NCBI RefSeq assembly: GCF_000802425.1
Contig: NZ_JRUD01000019.1
Coordinates: 1 to 64,000 of the forward strand
DNA length: 64,000 bases
DNA from: Pseudomonas flexibilis
Lineage (GTDB): Bacteria > Pseudomonadota > Gammaproteobacteria > Pseudomonadales > Pseudomonadaceae
Direction of reading: 5' to 3'
This document shows positions 31,408 through 39,190 of this stretch, piece after piece. How positions within the stretch are numbered: position 1 is the stretch's first letter; each line of letters opens with the position of its first letter. Under the pieces are notes generated by a model. The model was not told the DNA's origin. It was given only the letters and a program-made list of their open reading frames with translations, and did not search any database. The position numbers were made by a program, and so were the translations under genes.

Positions 31408-33932
31408 CAGTGCACCTCCTCGGCGGGAATCAGGGAAAGCTCGGACGCGCGCGCCGGACGGCGCTGGCCGCGTTCGCGCACGAAATGGATGTCGGGGTCG
31501 TCGCGGTGGTCGTTGACGAAGGTGCGGAAGCGCTTGAGCTTTTCCGGATCCTTCAGGGCGTTGGCCCATTCGCATTCGTAGCGGTCCACCACGAGCTGCA
31601 TCTGGCGCTCCAGCTCGGCGCCCAGGCCCAGGCTGTCGTCGAGGATCACCGCCTTGAGGTAGTCCAGGCCGCCGTCCAGGCTTTCGCGCCACACCGAGGT
31701 GCGCTGCAGCTTGTCGGCGGTGCGGATGTAGAACATCAGCACGCGGTCGATGGTGCGGATCAGGCCGGCGTCGTCCAGGTCGGTGGCGAACAGCTCGGCG
31801 TGGCGCGGGCGCATGCCGCCGTTGCCGCAGATGTACAGGTTCCAGCCCTTCTCGGTGGCGATCACACCGATGTCCTTGCTCTGCGCCTCGGCGCATTCGC
31901 GGGTGCAGCCGGAGACGCCGAACTTGATCTTGTGCGGCGCGCGCAGGCCCTTGTAGCGGTTCTCCAGGGTCAGGGCCATGCCGACGCTGTCCTGCACGCC
32001 GTAGCGGCACCAGGTGCTGCCCACGCAGGACTTCACCGTGCGCAGCGACTTGCCGTAGGCGTGGCCGGTCTCGAAGCCGGCGTCGATCAGCTCGGCCCAG
32101 ATGTCCGGCAACTGGTGCAGCTGGGCGCCGAACAGGTCGATGCGCTGGCCGCCGGTGATCTTGGTGTAGAGGTCATACTTCTTCGCCACCTGGCCGATGG
32201 CGATCAGCCCCTCGGGGGTAATCTCGCCGCCGGGCACGCGCGGCACCACCGAGTAGGTGCCGTTCTTCTGCATGTTGGCCATGAAGGTGTCGTTGGTGTC
32301 CTGCAGCGGCACCAGCGCCGGGTCCTGGATCGGCCGGTTCCAGCAGGAAGCGAGGATCGAACCCACCGCCGGCTTGCAGATGTCGCAGCCCAGCTCGCCC
32401 TTGCCGTGGCGGGCCAGCAGATCCTCGAAGCGCTCGATGCCTTCGACGCGCACGATGTCGTACAGCGCCTGGCGGGTGTGGGCGAAGTGTTCGCACAGGC
32501 TCTTGTCCACCGCCACGCCGCGGGCAGTCAGCTCATGCTCGAACACCTGCTTGAGCAGGCTGGCGCAGCCGCCGCAGCCGGTGGCTGCCTTGGTGGCGCT
32601 TTTGAGCTCGCCCAGGTCGGTGACGCCGGCATCCACCTGGCAGCACACCGCGCCCTTGGTGACGTTGTGGCAGGAACAGAGGGTGGCGGTGTCCGGCAGG
32701 GCGTCGGCACCCAGCGTCGGGGTGCCGTCGGAGACCGGCAGGATCAGGCTGGACGGGTCGGCCGGCAGCTTGATGCCGTTCTGCGCGTACTGCAGCAGGG
32801 TGTCGTAGTAACTGTTGTCGCCGACCAGCACGGCACCGAGCACCCGCTTGCCATCCGCGGCCACCACCAGACGCCGGTAGCTGGCCGTGGCTTCGTCGAT
32901 GAAGCGGTAGCTGCGCGCACCCGGCGTGGCGGCATGGGCATCGCCGATGGAGCCGACGTCCACGCCCAGCAGCTTGAGCTTGGTGGACAGGTCGGCGCCG
33001 GTGAACGGCGTGGCGTCGAGGCCAGTCAGTTGGTCGGCCACGGTGCGCGCCATGCTGTAGCCCGGCGCCACCAGGCCGAACACGCTGCCGTTCCAGGCTG
33101 CGCATTCGCCGATGGCGTAGATGGCCGGATCGCTGCTGCGGCACAGATCGTCCACCGCCACGCCGCCGCGCGGGCCGATTTCCAGGCCAGCGGCGCGGCC
33201 CAGGGCGTCCTGCGGGCGGATGCCGGCGGAGAACACGATCAGGTCGGTTTCCAGGCTGTCGCCGTCCTTGAAGTCCATGCGGTAGCGATACTGGCTGCCG
33301 GCGACGATGGCCTCGGTGGCGCGCGACAGGTGCACGCCGACGCCGAGGGCCTCGATGCGCGCCCTGAGCGCCTCGCCGCCCAGCTCGTCCAGCTGCACGG
33401 GCATCAGGCGCGGGGCGAATTCCACCACATGGGCCTCCAGGCCCAGCGACTTCAGGGCGTTGGCCGCTTCCAGACCGAGCAGACCGCCGCCGACCACCAC
33501 GCCGCGCCGGGCGCCCTGGGCGGCGAGCCGAATGGCGTCCAGATCCTCCAGGGTGCGGTAGACCAGCCGGGATGTGCCCTCGGCACCGGGAATCGGCGGC
33601 ACGAACGGGTAGGAGCCGGTGGCCAGCACCAGATGGTCGTAGGCGTAGCGGCCCTGTGCGGTCACCACTTCGTTGCGGGCGCGGTCGATGGCGGTCACCG
33701 CCTCGCCCAGGTGCAGCTGCACGCCGTGGCGGGCATAGAAATCCGCCTCGCAGAGCGCCAGCGACTCGGCATCCCGACCGCCGAAGTACTCGGACAGGTG
33801 CACCCGGTCGTAGGCACGCTGGCGCTCTTCGCCGAACACCCGCACCTGAAAGCGCTCGAGCGCACCCTGCTCGGCCAGACGGGCCACGCAGTGATGACCC
33901 ACCATGCCGTTGCCGATGATGACGATGTTCAT
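31407..33932 (-). CDS. nirB: Nitrite reductase (NADH) large subunit
   Basis: NirB reduces nitrite to ammonia in the cytoplasm. The 841-aa chain has an N-terminal FAD/NADH module (IVIIGNGMVGHHCVARL, TGSYPFVPPIPG). A BFD-like [2Fe-2S] segment carries CSCHNVTKGAVCCQVDAGV and TGCGGCASLLKQ. A sulfite/nitrite reductase module follows, with siroheme and 4Fe-4S cysteines in CVGSTWCRYG and SGCTRECAEAQSKDIGV. ATG 33932 is preceded by GGAAGG. Expression is probably set by the upstream sigma-54-type promoter and ANTAR/terminator leader. Confidence 0.95.
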   Translation of the reverse strand: MNIVIIGNGMVGHHCVARLAEQGALERFQVRVFGEERQRAYDRVHLSEYFGGRDAESLALCEADFYARHGVQLHLGEAVTAIDRARNEVVTAQGRYAYDHLVLATGSYPFVPPIPGAEGTSRLVYRTLEDLDAIRLAAQGARRGVVVGGGLLGLEAANALKSLGLEAHVVEFAPRLMPVQLDELGGEALRARIEALGVGVHLSRATEAIVAGSQYRYRMDFKDGDSLETDLIVFSAGIRPQDALGRAAGLEIGPRGGVAVDDLCRSSDPAIYAIGECAAWNGSVFGLVAPGYSMARTVADQLTGLDATPFTGADLSTKLKLLGVDVGSIGDAHAATPGARSYRFIDEATASYRRLVVAADGKRVLGAVLVGDNSYYDTLLQYAQNGIKLPADPSSLILPVSDGTPTLGADALPDTATLCSCHNVTKGAVCCQVDAGVTDLGELKSATKAATGCGGCASLLKQVFEHELTARGVAVDKSLCEHFAHTRQALYDIVRVEGIERFEDLLARHGKGELGCDICKPAVGSILASCWNRPIQDPALVPLQDTNDTFMANMQKNGTYSVVPRVPGGEITPEGLIAIGQVAKKYDLYTKITGGQRIDLFGAQLHQLPDIWAELIDAGFETGHAYGKSLRTVKSCVGSTWCRYGVQDSVGMALTLENRYKGLRAPHKIKFGVSGCTRECAEAQSKDIGVIATEKGWNLYICGNGGMRPRHAELFATDLDDAGLIRTIDRVLMFYIRTADKLQRTSVWRESLDGGLDYLKAVILDDSLGLGAELERQMQLVVDRYECEWANALKDPEKLKRFRTFVNDHRDDPDIHFVRERGQRRPARASELSLIPAEEVH

Positions 33933-33953
33933 GTGTCCTTCCTCTGCCTTTGC

Positions 33954-33974
33954 CGGCCGGTGTTCCGCCGGCCG
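33954..33974 (-). other. Hairpin between the leader terminator and nirB
   Basis: CGGCCGG (33954-33960), TGTTCCG, CCGGCCG (33968-33974) is a perfect 7-bp dyad in the nirB leader, 22 bp before the start codon. It may shape ribosome access or protect the mRNA end. Confidence 0.4.
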
Positions 33975-33980
33975 AAACGC

Positions 33981-34020
33981 AAAAAGGCGCCTGGAGCCGT
34001 TGAGAGCTCCAGGCGCCTTT
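33981..34020 (-). terminator. Intrinsic terminator in the nirB leader
   Basis: On the minus strand a 15-bp perfect stem (34020-34006 with 33997-33983; GCGCCTGGAGC pairing with GCTCCAGGCGC at its core) has an 8-base loop and ends in TTTTT. It lies about 50 bp before the nirB start, downstream of two ANTAR-type hairpins. This fits a leader attenuator that must be overcome to express nirBD. Confidence 0.85.
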
Positions 34021-34050
34021 GCCTGGTGATTCGATGTGGGGTGGTGTTGG

Positions 34051-34099
34051 CCGAGCGCCGTTGCCCGGATCACCTGAATAACGGGGTCTTCGCTGACCC
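34051..34099 (-). promoter_or_regulatory. ANTAR-type two-hairpin RNA element in the nirB leader (NasT target)
   Basis: On the minus strand the first hairpin is GGGTC-AGCGAA-GACCC (34099-34084) and the second is CCGGGC-AACGGC-GCTCGG (34068-34051), with a 15-base linker. Both loops are six bases long with A at position 1 and G at position 4, the signature recognised by ANTAR-domain antiterminators such as NasT and NasR. The terminator follows 30 bases later. In P. aeruginosa, NasT-dependent antitermination of the nirBD operon has been reported. Confidence 0.75.
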
Positions 34100-34111
34100 T
34101 GCCTGGGAGTT

Positions 34112-34128
34112 AGCAGGGAGCGTGCCAG
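34112..34128 (-). promoter_or_regulatory. Sigma-54-type promoter of nirB
   Basis: The minus strand reads CTGGCACGCTCCCTGCT, matching the sigma-54 consensus YTGGCACGRNNNTTGCW at 15 of 17 positions, with GG and GC correctly spaced. The predicted start near 34101 places the first leader hairpin right at the 5' end of the transcript. Confidence 0.65.
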
Positions 34129-34264
34129 CGACGGAATGACGTGCGGCAATGCCCGATGCAGAGGGGTTTGGCGGCGAATAAGGGCAGGCGCGACGGGCTT
34201 GACGAATGATCCCTGATGGGGCGAAGCGCCCGTCGCGCTCCCTGTTTTGGGGCAGAGGCGTTAT

Positions 34265-34291
34265 CCCCTCTCACCCGGCCGGGGAGAGGGG
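34265..34291. repeat. CCCCTCTCCC-type intergenic hairpin repeat, copy 2
   Basis: CCCCTCTC (34265-34272) pairs with GAGAGGGG (34284-34291), with an inner CCGGCCGG. It lies 7 bp past the stop of the glycine-zipper gene, so it may end or protect that transcript. Related to the repeat at 30152-30190. Confidence 0.55.
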
Positions 34292-34297
34292 AAGGAC

Positions 34298-34774
34298 TCA
34301 GCGGTACTTGTGGTGCCACTGCTCCTTGTAATGGCCCCGGCCGCGTTTGTGCTTGTGATCGTGGCGCACATGGCGACGGTCGCCCCGGTAATCACCCCGG
34401 TAATCGCGTCTGTCATCATCGCCGTAGGCATTGCCCAGCGCGCCGCCGGCGGCGCCACCCACGGCGGCACCCAGCAGGCCGCCATTGGTACCGCCGACCT
34501 GCTGGCCCAGCACATTGCCACCGGCCGCGCCCAGTCCACCGCCGACAGCGGCTTCGGTGCGAGAGCGCTTGTCGGCGCCAACGGCACTGCCGGCAGCACC
34601 ACCGACCCCGGCGCCGATCACCGCGCCGGTGCTGCCGCCAAGGTGTCCGCCGACCACGCTGCCCATCACGCCACCCAGCGCTCCACCGACGGCGGCTTCG
34701 GTGTTATTGCCGGCAAAGGCGGCGCCGCTGAACAGGCCGAGGGTCAGGAAAACAATCGGGGCATGCTTCTTCAT
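34298..34774 (-). CDS. Exported glycine-zipper protein
   Basis: The 158-aa protein has a Sec signal peptide (MKKHAPIVFLTLGLFSGAAFA). A long Gly/Ala-rich glycine-zipper region follows (residues about 24-110; GGALGGVMGSVVGGHLGG and two later repeats), then a very basic, His/Arg/Tyr-rich C-terminus (RRDYRGDYRGDRRHVRHDHKHKRG). Glycine zippers insert into or span membranes, and the basic tail could bind surface polyanions or metal. Function is unknown. It lies between nirB and the copper genes. Confidence 0.8.
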   Translation of the reverse strand: MKKHAPIVFLTLGLFSGAAFAGNNTEAAVGGALGGVMGSVVGGHLGGSTGAVIGAGVGGAAGSAVGADKRSRTEAAVGGGLGAAGGNVLGQQVGGTNGGLLGAAVGGAAGGALGNAYGDDDRRDYRGDYRGDRRHVRHDHKHKRGRGHYKEQWHHKYR

Positions 34775-34949
34775 CAGGTGTGGCCTCAGAAAAATGACGG
34801 GGCGATGCTCGCTGCCCGAGGGTGCCGAAACAAGCCCTCGGCCGACGAGCTGCACGGCTTTACCGACTTTTTAAGCCGTCCTTACAAAACGCGGAACTTT
34901 GCGTCCTGGCGCGCAGCCAAACGCCCCTGGCCGGTAGCGGTCGCGGGCC

Positions 34950-35825
34950 TCAAAACCAGAAACGAACCCCGGCGACCACGGCGGTTTCCTCGCGATCCTC
35001 TCCCGCGCGGCGCAGGTAATCCGCCGTGTTGCCATAGGCGCGCTGCCAGCTCACGCCCAGGTAGGGGGCGAACTGCCGGGTGATCTCGTAGCGCAGTCGC
35101 AGGCCGGCCTCCACATCGCTGAAGCCCGCGCCAACGCCGCGCGCCGCGTCGTTGCGACCGTGCAGGTTGAGCTCCACGGCCGGCTGCAGGATCAGCCGGT
35201 TGGTCAGCAGGATGTCGTAGTCGGCGGCCAGGCGCAGGCCGGTCTGGCCGCCTTCGCCGAAGAACGCGCTGACTTCGGTTTCCAGGCCGTACAACGGCAT
35301 GCCCTGGACGCCCGCCACCGCCCAGGTCTGCGGCGAGCCCGGCTTGAAGTCCTGACGCACGCCGAGCACGCTTTCCCACCAGGGGCCGATGGCGTGGCTC
35401 CACAGCAGCTGCAGTTCGGCTTCCTCGGTGTGGCCATCGATGCGCTCGCCTTCCGAGCGCACCGCCAGGCGGTTGATATCGCCGCCGATCCAGCCGTCGA
35501 TATCCCAGGCCAGGGCGTTGCCGTCGTCGGCATCCCGCCATTCCAGCTGGTCGGCAAGCAGCAGGAAGTTGGTCCCGCCCGCGTGCATGGCGTGCGGCGG
35601 CAGGTCGGGGAAGGCGGCGGCGCGGTCGGCGGCGGTTGGCGCCGGGATCGGCGTGCGGCCGGCGCCGTGCGCTGGCGCACGGTGGTGGCGATGGTCATCG
35701 GCACTGGGTGAGGGCGTGCTCGGCGGATGGTGGCCATCGTGGGCACCTTGTGCCAGCGCCTGTGTGGTAAGCAGCAGGCCGACGGTCAGCGAAGCGAAAT
35801 GGGATGTGCTGCGGAGGTTCATCAT
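34950..35825 (-). CDS. copB: Copper resistance protein CopB (outer membrane)
   Basis: The 291-aa protein has a signal peptide ([14 protein letters not shown]), a His-rich linker ([28 protein letters not shown]) and a C-terminal beta-rich outer-membrane domain. The domain carries the CopB pattern [22 protein letters not shown] and ends in FWF, an outer-membrane insertion signal. I choose ATG 35825 with GAGG upstream; an ATG at 35837 overlaps the copA stop and is an alternative. It is the last gene of the propeller-copA-copB operon. Confidence 0.92.
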   Translation of the reverse strand: MMNLRSTSHFASLTVGLLLTTQALAQGAHDGHHPPSTPSPSADDHRHHRAPAHGAGRTPIPAPTAADRAAAFPDLPPHAMHAGGTNFLLLADQLEWRDADDGNALAWDIDGWIGGDINRLAVRSEGERIDGHTEEAELQLLWSHAIGPWWESVLGVRQDFKPGSPQTWAVAGVQGMPLYGLETEVSAFFGEGGQTGLRLAADYDILLTNRLILQPAVELNLHGRNDAARGVGAGFSDVEAGLRLRYEITRQFAPYLGVSWQRAYGNTADYLRRAGEDREETAVVAGVRFWF

Positions 35826-35833
35826 CGGCTTCC

Positions 35834-37585
35834 TCATTCTTCCACGCGGACTTCGCGAAACATGCCGAGGTCCATGTGCATCAACAGGTGGCAGTGGAAG
35901 GCCCAGCGGCCCAGCGCGTCGGCGGTGACGCGAAAGCTGCGCCGGGAACCGGGCGGCATGTCGATGGTGTGCTTGCGCACCAGGAAGTTGCCCGGTTCGT
36001 CCTCCAGGTCGCTCCACAGGCCGTGCAGGTGGATGGGGTGATGCATCATGGTGTCGTTGACCAGCACGATGCGCAGGCGCTCGCCGTACTTCAGGCGGAT
36101 CGGCTCGGCATCGGCGAACGGCACGCCGTCGAACGACCAGGCGAAGCGCTCCATATGGCCGGTCAGGTGCAGCTCCAGGGTGCGCCCCGGCTGGCGACCG
36201 TCCGGGTCGGCGAAGCGGCTGCGCAGGTCGGCGTAGGTCAGCACCCGCCGCCCGTTGTCGCGCAGGCCGATGCCCGGATCGTCCAGCTTGGCCACCGGCA
36301 TCATGGTCTGCATGTCGAGCAACGGGTTGCCCGTCTCGCTGGCCGGGTGCGTCACCGTGCCCTGATCTAGGCCCGCCATGGCGCCGTGAGCGCTGTGATC
36401 CATATCCGCCATCGAACCGTGGGAACCGTGATCCATACCGGCCGCCTGGCCGTGCGCCCCATGCTCGCCGTGGCCCATGTCCGCCATGCTCAGCACCGGG
36501 CGCGGGTCCACGGCCGGCACCGGCGCGCGCAGGCCATCGCGCACCGCCAGCGTGCCGCAGGCATAGCCGCTGCGATCCATGGCCTGGGCGAACAGGCTGT
36601 AGGCCGGTTGGTCGCCGGGTTCGACCAGCACGTCATAGGTTTCCGCCACCGCCAAGCGCAGTTCGTCCACCTGCACCGGCTCGACCGGCTGGCCGTCGGC
36701 GGCGATCACGGTGAGCTTCAGGCCGGGGATGCGGAAATCCAGGTAGCTCATGGCCGAGCCGTTGATCAGGCGCAGGCGAATGCGCTCGCCCGGCTTGAAC
36801 AACCCGCTCCAGGGATTCGCCGGCGTGCGGCCATTGAGCAGGTAGGTGTAGGTGGCGCCGCTGACGTCGGCCAGGTCCGTGGGGCTCATGTTCATCCGTG
36901 CCCAGGCCCAGCGGTCACCCAGCGTTGCGCTCCAGCCCTGGTCGGCCACGTCGCGGATGAAGTCGCCGACGGTGCGGCGGTGCTCGTTGTAGTAGTCGGA
37001 CTGCTTCTTCAGCTTGGCCAGCACCCGCGCGGGATTCTCGTCGGTCCAGTCGGAGAACATCACCACGTAGTCGCGTTCGTAGCGGTGGGGCTCGGGCTGC
37101 CGTGGCTCGATGATCAGCGGGCCGTACACGCCGAGCTGCTCCTGGAAGCCGGAATGGCTGTGGTACCAGTAGGTGCCGTGCTGCTTCACCCGGAAGCGGT
37201 ATTCGTACAGGCCGTTCGGCGCGATGCCGGCGAAGCTGAAACCCGGCACGCCGTCCATGTTGGCCGGCAGCAGGATGCCGTGCCAGTGGATCGAGGTGTC
37301 CACCGGCAGGCGGTTGCGCACGCGCAGGGTCACGGTGTCGCCTTCGCGCCAGCGCAGCAGCGGGCCGGGAATCGAGCCGTTGATGGCCATGGCGGTGCGC
37401 CGCTTGCCGGTGAAGTCGACGTCCAGCGCGTCGATGGTCAGGTCGAACTCGGTGCCGGCCAGCACGGTCGGCTGTCCGGGGCTGGTCAGCGCCCAGACCG
37501 GCTGGCGCCACAGGCCCAGGCCGGCGAAGGCGCCGCCGGCGGCGAGGCCCTTGAGCAAGGTGCGTCGTGAAGTCGTGGAATGCAT
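35834..37585 (-). CDS. copA: Periplasmic multicopper oxidase CopA
   Basis: The 583-aa protein begins with a twin-arginine signal ([20 protein letters not shown]). Copper ligands appear in [29 protein letters not shown] and [15 protein letters not shown] Met/His-rich repeat region ([24 protein letters not shown] and onward, residues about 365-405) is the typical PcoA/CopA copper-binding insert. It oxidises or sequesters Cu(I) in the periplasm. It lies 39 bp behind the propeller gene and 9 bp before copB. Confidence 0.95.
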   Translation of the reverse strand: MHSTTSRRTLLKGLAAGGAFAGLGLWRQPVWALTSPGQPTVLAGTEFDLTIDALDVDFTGKRRTAMAINGSIPGPLLRWREGDTVTLRVRNRLPVDTSIHWHGILLPANMDGVPGFSFAGIAPNGLYEYRFRVKQHGTYWYHSHSGFQEQLGVYGPLIIEPRQPEPHRYERDYVVMFSDWTDENPARVLAKLKKQSDYYNEHRRTVGDFIRDVADQGWSATLGDRWAWARMNMSPTDLADVSGATYTYLLNGRTPANPWSGLFKPGERIRLRLINGSAMSYLDFRIPGLKLTVIAADGQPVEPVQVDELRLAVAETYDVLVEPGDQPAYSLFAQAMDRSGYACGTLAVRDGLRAPVPAVDPRPVLSMADMGHGEHGAHGQAAGMDHGSHGSMADMDHSAHGAMAGLDQGTVTHPASETGNPLLDMQTMMPVAKLDDPGIGLRDNGRRVLTYADLRSRFADPDGRQPGRTLELHLTGHMERFAWSFDGVPFADAEPIRLKYGERLRIVLVNDTMMHHPIHLHGLWSDLEDEPGNFLVRKHTIDMPPGSRRSFRVTADALGRWAFHCHLLMHMDLGMFREVRVEE

Positions 37586-37624
37586 GCGAGCGGATGTCCT
37601 TATGAGTCAAGAAGGTGCGCGAAC

Positions 37625-38626
37625 TCAGCGCGCCACGATGCCGTTGGGGCCAGCGGCGGTCGGGTAGCGGGTCAACTCCCGGTGGCTGTTCAGGTCGACC
37701 ACCGACACGCTGGCGTCGAAGGCGTTGCTGATGTAGGCGCGGCTGCCGCCCTCGGCGATGGACACGCCGTGGGCGCCCTTGCCGACCTCCGGGCTGGCCA
37801 GGAGCCGGCCGCTGCGGGCATCCAGGACCGACAGGCTGTGTCCGGGCGCCTGTGCGCTGCCCTGGTTGGCCACCACCAGTTGCTTGCCATCGGGCGAGAC
37901 GGACAGCTGGATGGGACCGGGGCCGACCGGGTAGGTGTCGAGCAGCGAGCGCTGACGCGGATCGACCGCCGCCACCGCGTCTTCGCCACTGAGGGACACG
38001 AACAGGCGCTGGCCGTCGGGGGCGAAGGCGACCTGCACCGGTTTCTTGCCGACCGCGATGCGCGCGACTTCTTTGCGGCGCTGCACGTCGATCAGGCTGA
38101 CATCGCCGCTGTCGCGGTTGGCCACCGCCAGGCTGCGGCCGTCCGGCGACAGGCGCAGGCCGTGAGGGTAGCGACCTACCGCGATGCGCTCCGCGACCCG
38201 CCTGGTGACGAGGTCGACGACCAGCACCGCATGGCTGTCTGCATCGGTGATGAATACCCATTTGCCGCTGGCATCGGGCACCACGTGGGCCAGGTGACCG
38301 CCGATGGCAATCGGGATTGCCGGGGCGTCGGGATTCAGCGCATCCAGCACCAACAGGCGACCGCCTTCGTCATGCCCGCCATGCCCGCCGTGGCCATGCG
38401 CCTGGCCAGCGGGCATGCCGACAATCAGCAGGGACTTGCCATCGGGGGTCAGATCCACGTTGTGGGGTAGCACCTCCAGGGCGACGGTGCGGGTGGACGC
38501 GGCGTCCTCGTCGATGATGGTCAGGCTGCCGGCGCCTTCGTTGGCGACATAGACGGTGGCAGCCATCACGGGCGTGCCGGCGAACAGGGCGCTGGTCAGT
38601 GCCAGCGCCAACAGGCGGGATTGCAT
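37625..38626 (-). CDS. Exported YncE-like beta-propeller protein
   Basis: The 333-aa protein has a signal peptide (LLALALTSALFAGTPVMAA) and about seven repeats of the YVTN/SDP type (VYVANEGAGSLTIID, RLSPDGRSLAVANRDSGDVSLIDV, LSVSPDGKQLVVANQGS). A His/Gly-rich loop (GQAHGHGGHGGHDEGG, about residues 80-95) may bind copper. It is the first gene of the copA-copB operon and is preceded by the composite copper box at 38675-38715, so a periplasmic role in copper handling is likely. ATG 38626 is chosen for the signal peptide. Confidence 0.85.
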   Translation of the reverse strand: MQSRLLALALTSALFAGTPVMAATVYVANEGAGSLTIIDEDAASTRTVALEVLPHNVDLTPDGKSLLIVGMPAGQAHGHGGHGGHDEGGRLLVLDALNPDAPAIPIAIGGHLAHVVPDASGKWVFITDADSHAVLVVDLVTRRVAERIAVGRYPHGLRLSPDGRSLAVANRDSGDVSLIDVQRRKEVARIAVGKKPVQVAFAPDGQRLFVSLSGEDAVAAVDPRQRSLLDTYPVGPGPIQLSVSPDGKQLVVANQGSAQAPGHSLSVLDARSGRLLASPEVGKGAHGVSIAEGGSRAYISNAFDASVSVVDLNSHRELTRYPTAAGPNGIVAR

Positions 38627-38674
38627 GGGGAAATCCTCTGGCATTGCGATCTACCCCCAGCCTGCGGCAGCGCC

Positions 38675-38715
38675 GCTGACGGCAGGCTGAAGCGTCGATT
38701 ACGTTTTCGTCAGCT
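38675..38715 (-). promoter_or_regulatory. Composite CopR-box-like element upstream of the propeller-copAB operon
   Basis: The + strand reads GCTGAC-N2-CAGGCTGA-N5-GATTAC-N6-GTCAGCT. The same arrangement occurs at 41578-41618 upstream of the P-type ATPase. It ends 49 bp before the propeller start codon (42 bp for the ATPase). GATTAC-N6-GTCAG (38697-38713) is the probable CopR site; the rest may be promoter. Confidence 0.65.
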
Positions 38716-39176
38716 CAGCGGCGCGGCACCTTCGGCGCCGGGTAGCTGGCCAGCACCTCGTCCTGCCCGGCGCGGTTGAGGCCGAGCACCTGATACGCCT
38801 CGTGCGGCTGGCCGTAGTCCATGCCCGGCGAGCCGGCGGGCATGCCTGGCACGGCGATGCCGCGCAGGGCGGGGCGCTTGAGCAGGGCGTGAATCTGCGC
38901 CACCGGCACGTGGCCCTCGACGAACTTGCCGTCGATCACGCCGGTGTGGCAGGAGGCCAGGCGCGGCTGCACGCCCAGCTTCTGTTTGACCGCGCCCATG
39001 TCGCGCTCGACGTGGTCGCGCACCGTGAAACCGTTGTCCTTGAGGTAGACGATCCAGTCCTTGCAGCAGCCGCAATTGGCGTCGCGGTGCACGTCGATGG
39101 TCAGGGGTTCGGCCGCCTGGGCGGCGCCGCTCAGCAGCAGGGCGGCGAGGGCTGCGATACGCAGTCTGGGGTGCAT
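38715..39176 (-). CDS. DUF411 copper-associated periplasmic protein
   Basis: The 153-aa protein has a signal peptide (LRIAALAALLLSGAAQA) and the DUF411 signature VHRDANCGCCKDWIVYLKDNGF with a CxCC metal site (Cys35, Cys37, Cys38). CHTGVIDGKFVEGHVP and a PGMPAGSPGM Met motif follow. DUF411 proteins are linked to copper and other metal resistance loci. It lies 14 bp behind the P-type ATPase gene in the same operon. Its stop codon touches the next copper box. Confidence 0.9.
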   Translation of the reverse strand: MHPRLRIAALAALLLSGAAQAAEPLTIDVHRDANCGCCKDWIVYLKDNGFTVRDHVERDMGAVKQKLGVQPRLASCHTGVIDGKFVEGHVPVAQIHALLKRPALRGIAVPGMPAGSPGMDYGQPHEAYQVLGLNRAGQDEVLASYPAPKVPRR

Positions 39177-39190
39177 GGAACTTCTCCGGA

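Noticed and set aside
31410-34139. A 909-codon open frame on the + strand opposite nirB
   Set aside because: It mirrors the third-position GC bias of nirB, has no family motif and lacks a ribosome site. nirB on the other strand is unambiguous.
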